NCBI GenBank assembly: GCA_030848705.1
Contig: CM061238.1
Coordinates: 78,950,685-79,014,684 of the forward strand
DNA length: 64,000 bases
Source of the DNA: Heracleum sosnowskyi
Lineage: Eukaryota > Streptophyta > Magnoliopsida > Apiales > Apiaceae
Direction: 5' to 3'
A program made the translations under genes and the position numbers. Of this stretch, positions 56,419 through 64,000 are shown piece by piece. The notes below the pieces were generated by a model, which searched no databases, had not been told where the DNA came from, and saw only the letters and a program-made list of their open reading frames with translations. How positions within the stretch are numbered: position 1 is the stretch's first letter; the number at the start of each line of letters is the position of its first letter.

Positions 56419-57829
56419 TGTTAGAAAATGGAAAGTTTGAGGCATATTTTATATATGTTCTTGATGGAATTTCCGGAAACTAACAATTGGAGGTTGATTC
56501 CTTGTAATGAGGACTTAAACTTTCATGTTTGGATCTAAGACATTTTCTTAGTGTAATCCATAAATAAATTGAGTTGAAATAGGTTGCTTGAAATGAGTTA
56601 TGTGGGTTGGTTATATTGGAATAACTTGTATCCCACATAGAATTGGTAATGAGAGGTTGGTGGGTTTATATAGAAACATGTGCAAGAGTAGTGTACAACT
56701 ACTAAGGCATGTGGGTGTGCATGGTGTTAGTATGTGCCTCACGCGCACACACACACACGCGCGCGCCGCCGCCCGCCTCGCCTCGCCTCGCCACGCCACG
56801 ACTCGACTCGACTCGGGTCGAAGGGCGATTTGGGCGAATGTCTCGGCGTCTCGCGTACGCGAGGCGACCTGGGCGAGAAATTTTATTACCTGTTTATTTA
56901 ATATTATTTATTGATTTAATTTAACAGTATCAGTATTTATTTGTAACAGCTATATGAACTGGGTCAGGATTTATATTAAATCCTGATGGACCAGTTCTTG
57001 GATCAAATCCTGATGGCCTAGTCAGTACTTGGAGTAAAATCCTGATGGCTACTGATCCTGATGGCCTGCGTCAGTATTTGGATCCTAACGGAGTTAAATC
57101 CTGATGATGGTCCAGTCCTGACGAAATCCTGATGGTCGATCAAGTACTGATGCCACTCCTGACGGACAGCAAGTCCTGATGGCTTGGAGTACTGATGATG
57201 ATCAAATCCTGATGGACCAGGAAATCCTGACTGAGCTGTTAAATCCTGATGACTACTGTTATGGTAATTAAATCAGAATATTTAGTATTAAATGTCATAT
57301 CTTCAGTTACAATATTTGGTCTGTTTTACGTTTTATTTTGTATTTTATATAGAGATACAAAACATAACGTTTGAATGAGGGGACTGATACGTAACTCTGA
57401 AAACCCTAGCAACTATTCTCTTCTCTGTTTTTCTCTCAACACATACAGAATACATAGTTCTTGGGCGAAGTGAGGTGCTGGTCGCTGTTGATCATTCCGA
57501 CTACTGTGAGTGGATTGATCTGTGCTGTTTTATCCTGGGAGTGATATTGCTGCAACCCAACACAACGTAAGTGGGGCAATAATCTCTTCAAGAACAGTCA
57601 AGACTTCTCGAAGGCTTGGCGACTCAGCTGTTCTATTTATCTATCAGTATTTGCTAAAGCTCCTGAGAGATAAGTGTTCTTTCTTGTCTTGTTATTTTCA
57701 GTCTCTGATTATACTTTTGTTTCGACCTTTGTGTTTGTTTCGTTTATTGGTATTTTGCCTGTTCTTGTTAATACAATTATATATATAACTGCCCTATTGT
57801 TGCTGTGTAGTTAGTAATTATACCCAACA
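56419..57829 (+). repeat. 3' LTR of the Ty1 element
   Basis: 1411 bp, 66 bp longer than the 5' LTR. Extra material lies in the CTCGC/GACTC repeats near 56780-56815 and in two additional TCCTGATGG-type units near 57087 and 57212-57242. TATA box at about 57345-57356. Confidence 0.95.
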
Positions 57830-57834
57830 GTTCC

Positions 57835-58169
57835 GATATAGGATATGAGCAAACAACTATTTGAGTGCTTTTTCATTGAACTTTTGCTCATTATTATTGA
57901 ACTTTTGCTCATTATTTATAGGTTTTCTTAGCCATATCCCACCCCTAACAATTGTAACAGCCCCACAATATCCTCCCTATAGTAAATATGTAACCCCCTA
58001 ATATTTGTAACCCCCATATCTAATTATTAGTGTAACTCCCACTAACTTTGTAACCCCCAATTTACTTGCACAATAAATCAAATATATTATTTTTAGAATT
58101 AATATATTTGTAACTCAATCCATTTTAATTCATTTTATATTTAACAAATATAAGTCACATAATACAACA
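57835..58169 (-). repeat. 3' LTR of the gag-only element, second fragment
   Basis: Continues 50377 after the nested element and matches 60775-61091, with one extra 21-bp tandem copy of a TTGAACTTTTGCTCATTATT unit near 57877-57915. Confidence 0.92.
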
Positions 58170-58574
58170 TCTCTCACTTGACTTATTTGATAAATATATA
58201 TATAACTCCCACTTTTCTCATAGAGTAAAAAAATATTATTTTAAAATCTTACTAATTCTTTAATAACTTGAGACCTAAAAAAAAATATAAGTCCAATATA
58301 TTCAATCTATTAAAAAATCACATCACTAATGATAACAAATGTCATTTATATGCATTAAACTTTCGAGTACACGAAATTAAATCATTCTATTTATGTCATT
58401 CACATGCACATATTATCAAACAAAAAGAAATTGCAATTTATTTATTGATCAACACTCAAACATCTCATATTGGGCTCACCATTGTCCATTGTAAAAAAAC
58501 TTGAAATTTGAAATTCAAAAATAATCAATGACCAGGCCATACATGACAATTATTAATAAACTTTCGCATTCAGT
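58170..58574 (-). other. 3' untranslated part of the gag-only element
   Basis: Non-coding and AT-rich. A minus-strand purine stretch AAGTGAGAGA next to the LTR (58170-58179) is the likely polypurine tract. No trace of integrase or reverse transcriptase. Confidence 0.6.
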
Positions 58575-59836
58575 TTAAAGCTTAAATAGCTCATGATCGG
58601 GCTCATACTTTCCCATGGCATATACCTTCTTGTCTTTCCCAATTGAAACCATGTTATTATAGAAACGCACTTCCAACCCATTCTTAAGTAGTGTGGGAAC
58701 CGAAACAAGGTTACGTCTCCTGCCTGGAGCAAACATCACATTCTTCAGAACCATCACACTGTCCTCGAGATCCAGCCTATAGGTACCAATACCCACCACA
58801 TCCAAGTAGGTATTATTTTCCATAAAAAATCTTTGTTCTTCCTTTTTCAATTCTTGATACTCAATCAAGTTATTCTTAGTCTTCGCAATATGACGGGTTG
58901 CACCAGAGTCAATCCACCATCCATCAACGTCTGTAGCAACATGACCGGCATTACACTCGATAACTCCCACAAACTCACATTTACTTGGTCCTCTTTGTTC
59001 TTGGACCTTGCCTTCACCTTCTTCTTGATTCTCAGGACAATCATTCTTAAAATGTCCATACTTTCCACAAGCATAACAACTTCCTTGTGAAAACTTCTTC
59101 TTTTGCTAATGTGGCTTAAAACTCTTCCTTTTGAAGGACCTAGCCTTCCTTGCTCCTTATTTTGAAAGTTTGGTCTAAACTTTGTTTGAGTCAAGTTGAA
59201 CTCCTCTTCTTGAGCCAGGTTCAACTCCAAACGCTTACGGTTATTCACCAAATCATGTTCCATAACTAAAGCCGCCGAAAGCTGAGATGCACTCTTGATT
59301 GTTCCATTCAATCTTAAAGTGGTTGCAGCCATGTTAAGTGAGCTTGGCAGGCTGTTCAAGATCCCCGCAATTTGCATATTCTCAGAAAGCTCATTTCCTG
59401 CCGCCGCCAAATCCTTGGCCATCACCAGCATCTTATTACAATGATCGATCACATTGTCACTTTCACTCATCTTACAAGTGTTGTACTTGTGTAACAAAAG
59501 TTGCACATTCACATCAGAAATTGCATCATACTTTCCTTTGAGAGCATCCCACAATTTCTTAGCACTTTCATATGTCTCGAAAACCTTAATCAGATTATCC
59601 TCCATGTACATTAACATGACACTCTTTGCCTTTTTGTCGCATATTAACCACTGTTCATGCTCCTTCTTTTGAGCATCAGTTGGAGCTTCTTCTAGCACGG
59701 GACCTTCCTTTTCAATTGTGATTTCAAGATTATCATGGATCAATCCATATCTGATTTTTCGACTCCACATATCATAGTTAACGCCGTTCAATCGTTCAAT
59801 CTTTGCCAATTCAGAAGCAATCAATTTGCTTGCCAT
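58575..59836 (-). pseudogene. Ty1 gag and protease of the gag-only element, broken
   Basis: ATG at 59836 opens a UBN2-type gag (residues 1-240). A one-base shift near 59135, followed by a TAG codon near 59107, separates it from the zinc knuckle (CYACGKYGHFKNDC, minus strand about 59080-59040) and the protease region (WWIDSGATRHI). That part stays open in the new frame to a stop at 58575. The sequence ends soon after the protease fold, with no gag-pre-integrase zinc site. Confidence 0.85.
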
Positions 59837-60692
59837 TGAAATCTAGAAAGAATTATATGTCAACAATTAACATAAGTCCGACAACAGTGATACTAAACAA
59901 TACACAAAATTTATAATTTTTTGAGAGATAAAAACAAGAAAAATTAAGTAATTCAATATAATTAAAATAAAATGATATTAGCATTTTTAAATATAGAAAA
60001 ACCACCCGAAAAGATAAACAAGCACTAATTAAAAAAAATATGACAATAGGCAAGTGGCTATGTGAAAAGCAGGATGGTTAAATAAAAAACCAATGACAGA
60101 AATGCCAACATGCAAGAAAAGTGGAATAAAAAAAAACTTTATAAAAAATTGAAACAAGAAAGGACATCTAGCTATTTAACCATGCATGGACTTGAAATCT
60201 ATCTGATCAACAATACACGACAAACACCATCCACTATCAAATATACTGCCAAAAATAAATAGGCAAAAAAAACAAAAAAAATAGATAAGGCAAAATAAGA
60301 AAAAGATGTACTCCAGACAAGACATTACGATAACACAATAACAGTGGCCAACAAACAACCACGGCCACTAACACAAAAGCAAAAACAAACATAGAAAATG
60401 CATTAAAAAATTTAACCAAAAAGAAAAAAAATGATGGACACAGTATACAAACAAAAAAAAACGCCTGCACACTATTTAATCTAACACAGTATTCAAGTGG
60501 TAATGCCAAGGGATAGACTTTAAATATATCTAAAAACAAGAAAAACAAGGATGAACAGGGCGAGAAGAAGTGGCATGAAACAAGAGGTGGAAAAAGTAGA
60601 TTAACAAAAGGGTCAACAAAAAATAAAACTGCTGCTATGAATACAGACCCGGGACAACAGAACGAGGAAAAAAACAGGGAAGTATTTAGGCA
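59837..60692 (-). other. 5' leader of the gag-only element
   Basis: A-rich on the plus strand and non-coding. The minus-strand ORF at 60237-60707 is Phe-rich low-complexity by-product. A long leader between primer site and gag is common in such elements. Confidence 0.6.
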
Positions 60693-60706
60693 GGGCTCTG
60701 ATACCA
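60693..60706 (-). other. Primer-binding site of the gag-only element (initiator Met tRNA)
   Basis: Minus-strand TGGTATCAGAGCCC, one base from the LTR. Confidence 0.9.
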
Positions 60707-60707
60707 A

Positions 60708-61091
60708 TGAAGTGTTTAGAGAATAATATTATAAAACATACCTAGAAAGAATTATAGGTTGGGTAAGAGGTTCCGATATAGGATATGAGCAAGCAACTAT
60801 TTGAGTGCTTTTTCATCGAGCTTTTGCCCACTATTTATAGGCTTTCTTAGCCATATCTCCACCCCTAACAATTGTAACAGCCCCACAATATCCTCCCTAT
60901 AGTAAATATGTAACCCTCACTAATATTTGTAACCCCCATATCTAATTATTAGTTTAACTCCCACTAACTTTGTAACCCTCAATTTACTTGCACAATAAAT
61001 CAAATATATTATTTTTAGAATTAATATATTTGTAACTCAATCCATTTTAATTCATTTTATATTTAACAAATATAAGTCACATAATACAACA
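60708..61091 (-). repeat. 5' LTR of the gag-only element
   Basis: 384 bp, TG...CA, followed by the duplication ATTTA. A minus-strand TATA box (TATAAATAG) is at 60831-60840. Confidence 0.92.
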
Positions 61092-61096
61092 ATTTA

Positions 61097-61564
61097 TTTA
61101 AGAGATTTATTTAAATTCATTTTATGTGTTTTTCTAATGAGCTAAATGCATTTTGTGTACATAATGTATCAATAAAATGCATTTTGTGTATCTAAAGTAT
61201 CAATTAAACACATTGTGAACTTAAACTATGCATATTTGGACAAAGTGTGTACTACAGTGAGATTGTTTTAACCCCGTTAGTTCACTCTATATTTGTTTCC
61301 CTCCCCAGTGAAATTACAGAAAAAAAGACAATATAAATTTTCTCATTACTACAGATAAAGGGCAGGTTGAAATAAAAATTAAAATGAAAAAACTAGGAGA
61401 ACCAAATAGTCTGTATTTGAACAGGAAATTAGAAATGCACAACAACTACATATAACAAACTTCTTGTTCTTCTTTAATATAAGTGTGATTCTCAATATTC
61501 ACAAATGAGAAAGATCAATGATAGAACAAATATAGATGACAGAAGATAAGAAAAAGTAACAAAC
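61097..61564. other. Non-coding DNA between the gag-only element and the hydrolase fragment
   Basis: AT-rich with short repeats of TAAATGCATTTTGTGTA (about 61144 and 61174). I looked for downstream exons of the epoxide hydrolase on the minus strand and saw none. Confidence 0.6.
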
Positions 61565-62043
61565 CTGGAATCTGTACATGTAGTGATTATCCCCATAAAT
61601 CCCACACATTTGTTCAACATAATCTCCCTTTGGATTCAAAGGTATAAACTCCAAGATCATATTCACCAATGCCTTCACTTTATCAGGCCTAAGCAAACAT
61701 AAATGCCATGCAATAAACGCACCCCAATCATGTCCTACAACAAACATTTCTCATCCTCCGCCGCTATGTCATCAAGCACCACCACCAAGTCACCGACAAC
61801 ATGGAGGGTACTGAATTTTGATGCATCCTATGTCGGTTCTCCCATGGTGTCCCCGTAGCCGTGGAGATCCGGAGCCACGGCTCTATACCCGTGGGTAGCC
61901 ATGAAGTTGTTTTGATGGCGCCATATTGAGTACCATAACTCAGGGAAGCCATGTAGGAATAAGAGTATTGGGCCTTCTCCTTTTTCTGCTACGTGAATGT
62001 TTAGCCTGTTTACACTTACCATTGTGTGTTTTATTTTCTCCAT
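61565..62043 (-). pseudogene. Soluble epoxide hydrolase, first exon, disrupted
   Basis: An alpha/beta-hydrolase N-terminal part: start ATG at 62043, oxyanion motif HGFPELWYS (with an extra residue before WRHQ), then APDLHGYGD. It is interrupted by TAG at 61828-61830. A one-base deletion near 61747 shifts the frame just before the nucleophile motif GHDWGA. The coding part ends at a GT donor (61564-61563) after RFQ, a usual exon boundary in this family. Later exons, with the catalytic Asp and His, are absent. It is a decayed gene fragment; a functional relative would hydrate epoxides of fatty acids. Confidence 0.88.
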
Positions 62044-62119
62044 CTTTTTTGTGATCTCTGGCTCAGATTTTCGGAGATGTATATGTAGTGAAATGAAAGT
62101 GGTAAGAGTTGAAGACTTC

Positions 62120-63463
62120 TGTTAGGTCCCGATATGTTTGTAGAAGGGGGGTTGAATACAAACTATACCGTTTTATCGAATTTGTCCGTTTAAAGATTAA
62201 ACAATGGATGAACAAATTATTGCGGAATTAAATGAAACAGAATTCAAGTTAAATATAACTTATATTAAACTTGAAAGGTGTTACAATTTTGGTACTGATT
62301 ACAGAATAAAATCTCAAACTAATTAAAACAAATCTAGAATAAATTCGACATGAATTTATCTATTTTTGTAATAAAAAGATATAACGATAAATGATAGTTC
62401 GAGATTCGTTCTAGGGATAAAGATCCGCTAGATAGTCAATACAATACAAGCAAATGATTTCTATTGGTTTAGATTCAACACTAAGTTCTAGAAATAATTC
62501 CTTGTTCTTGAAATTGATTCGGCAGAATGTATGAAGTTCTTGACAATATGTTTTTGTTGATGATAGAATGTTAAGTACACTGCACTATCTTGATCTTCTT
62601 TTCTATTTAAACTAATCCACTGATCAGTTGTAATCTGCACGTGCTTTTACTTTAATAAAGCATAAAGACTATCAAAACTAAAGCAGAAAGACTATTCCTT
62701 TTATCAGAAAAACTATTTTAGTACATAGAAAGACTATTTTTATTTTCATAAAGACTATCCTAAGTCTATAAAGACTTTCGGTAAGACTAAATGAATTATA
62801 AAAATAATTTCTAAAATACTAAGTAATTCCAGAAAGACTTTCGGCAAGACTACCAAAATAGTCTTTCTAAAATTACTTTTAGTCTTACTGATTTTAGAAT
62901 ATTAGAATTAATTCTAATTTAATTTATCTACTTAATTAATTTACCAAATAAATTAATTCTTAGTTAAATTAATTAAATGAAATAGATAATTAATGGAGAA
63001 TGAAAACTAATTTCTTGATAAAAGAAATTGTCCTGAGAACCACTTTAATTAATGACGAACTTCCACTGACTGTTGTTGACGCTCGATGTACTGTTTGGTT
63101 CATGAGCGACTAACTTCAATGTCTGTTCTTCATCTTGACTTTAAAAACTGTGATTCTCTTCTCTTTAAATCCCTTCAATGAACCACTGTAACTTGTACCT
63201 TTGCTGTCACACTCTTGAAATCTCTGTCACTTTAATAAATCCACTTTCTTGTAAACTTCACTGAGGCTTGATCAAATTAATGAGCTTCTTTCAATGTAGA
63301 ATTACTTCAAGTCTGTAGATGACTTTTAACTTCATTCTTTTGACTGTTATGATCTTCTGAGATTCCTGTGACAATTTGAATTATTACTTACTTAATTACA
63401 GACTTGTTTAATGTTGAGTTATATCCTCGATGTAAACAAATAGGCCTAAACATATGCCTTTCA
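62120..63463 (-). repeat. LTR of a second Sirevirus-like element
   Basis: 1344 bp. The plus-strand left end is TGTTAGGTCCCG and the right end CCTTTCA; on the minus strand it runs TGAAAGG...CCTAACA. A polypurine tract (minus AATAGGGGGAGAT, 63464-63476) adjoins its right side, making it the 3' LTR of a minus-strand element that extends beyond the window. The possible target duplication on the left is ACTTC. The middle (62668-62890) is full of AAAGACTAT and AAAGACTTTCGG words. Confidence 0.75.
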
Positions 63464-63723
63464 ATCTCCCCCTATTTGTTTGTTAGAGAATAACAAGCAA
63501 ATACCTAGAGGACAACTCATCTAACTAAACAAGTAGAAATAAGACATTAAAAGCTAAGTAAATAATAACACAAAGTTCTGGATTTCATTTAACATTATCC
63601 AGATTCAAACATTTAAAGGTAAGTACAAGATAGATGTTCCTCTAGACTGAACATATGAATACATTGATCCTATCTTGATATACCTAAGCTCTAAACATTT
63701 AACATTTACAATACAGAGCTTCT

Positions 63724-64000
63724 TCAGATGTCTTCATCCATCATCTCTCCTTCTTCTAGTGCTTCAAGCAAATCCTTGTCCAGAACACGATCAGATTCAG
63801 AAGTAATGCCACTAGGTCTGACAGGTTGAGTTGTGACTTTCTTCAGCCTATTCTTCAATTGATGATATCTTGGAATATTGGCTATGCAATAGTCTTGAAT
63901 CAAATCAGCAACTTCTGTCTTCTCTTGTGTAGCAAATCCTGAAGTCCTTAACATGTTCTCCAGGTAAACAAGATGCTTGGCAGGAAAACCTTTCAAAGAG
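63724..64000 (-). CDS. C-terminal part of an env-position ORF, second Sirevirus-like element
   Basis: Open from the right edge of the window to a stop at 63724 (at least 91 codons); the true start lies outside. Its position directly upstream of a polypurine tract and LTR is the same as that of the ORF at 20937-24410. It is charged and helical, with an acidic end (EALEEGEMMDED). No domain is identifiable from this part. Confidence 0.55.
   Translation of the reverse strand, partial: SLKGFPAKHLVYLENMLRTSGFATQEKTEVADLIQDYCIANIPRYHQLKNRLKKVTTQPVRPSGITSESDRVLDKDLLEALEEGEMMDEDI

Larger units (their letters stand above)
50378..57829 (+). mobile_element. Nearly intact Ty1 LTR retrotransposon
   Basis: 7452 bp with LTRs of 1345 and 1411 bp, both TGTTAGAAAATGG...CCCAACA, flanked by GTTCC (50373-50377 and 57830-57834). 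It has one gag-pol frame with a single stop codon. The LTRs differ mainly by copy-number changes in short repeats plus few substitutions, so the insertion is recent. The sequence after the 5' LTR (ATCTTGAAGAG) does not match the usual initiator-Met primer site. Confidence 0.95.
50311..61091 (-). mobile_element. Non-autonomous Ty1 element with gag and protease only
   Basis: Minus-strand element flanked by ATTTA (50306-50310 and 61092-61096). The right LTR is 60708-61091 (384 bp). The left LTR is split into 50311-50377 and 57835-58169 by the nested Ty1 element. Own length is about 3.3 kb. It has an initiator-Met primer site and a gag plus protease region, but no integrase, RT or RNase H. This matches the class of non-autonomous elements that keep gag (TR-GAG type), with the protease retained. 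It would need proteins from a partner element. Confidence 0.88.

Noticed and set aside
60237..60707. 156-codon minus-strand ORF rich in Phe, possible membrane protein.
   Set aside because: It lies over the primer-binding site and leader of the gag-only element. The Phe-rich content reflects A-rich DNA on the other strand.

Overview
The window is plant nuclear DNA, almost certainly from a eudicot with a large, repeat-rich genome. The two intact protein genes have plant GT-AG exon structures: a calcium-dependent protein kinase closest to CPK29 and a plastid-type RluA pseudouridine synthase. Most of the rest is nested LTR retrotransposons of plant lineages. Species cannot be fixed from sequence alone. 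I found no bacterial genes, CRISPR array, tRNA or rRNA gene.

Left block (1-19561). A young full-length Athila-type Ty3 element (367-11984, target duplication GCTAC) carries an uninterrupted gag-pol frame and a downstream env-position ORF. It sits inside an older LTR on the minus strand (1-361 plus 11990-12838). Then come about 2.5 kb of unassigned AT-rich DNA and a decayed 4.2 kb LTR-like block (about 15400-19561).

Middle block (19562-36441). A Sirevirus-type Ty1 element on the minus strand (20323-35706, target duplication AAAAG) has a broken gag-pol but an intact 1157-codon env-position ORF. Its integrase region is split by a 4772-bp solo LTR (28571-33342, target duplication CACAA), a relative of the 15400-19561 block that carries a 47-bp satellite array. 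The Sirevirus itself lies inside the 3' end of another LTR element, with an 88-bp tandem array at 19771-20210 and an LTR at about 35823-36441.

Gene island (36442-50305). The CDPK (8 exons, 524 codons) and the pseudouridine synthase (probably 8 exons, 443 codons) run head to tail on the plus strand. A 190-codon intronless ORF of unknown function lies on the minus strand. A short MITE lies between the first two genes; a Helitron-like element and a hAT-like MITE lie in introns of the second.

Right block (50306-64000). A small non-autonomous Ty1 element with only gag and protease (50311-61091, minus, target duplication ATTTA) has its 3' LTR split by an almost intact Ty1 element (50378-57829, plus, target duplication GTTCC) that has one stop codon in its reverse transcriptase region. 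Next is a truncated epoxide hydrolase pseudogene (61565-62043, minus). The window ends inside another Sirevirus-like element (LTR 62120-63463, then an ORF running off the right edge).

Order of events read from nesting: the minus-strand LTR preceded the Athila insertion; the outer element preceded the Sirevirus, which preceded the solo-LTR element; the gag-only element preceded the Ty1 element inside it.
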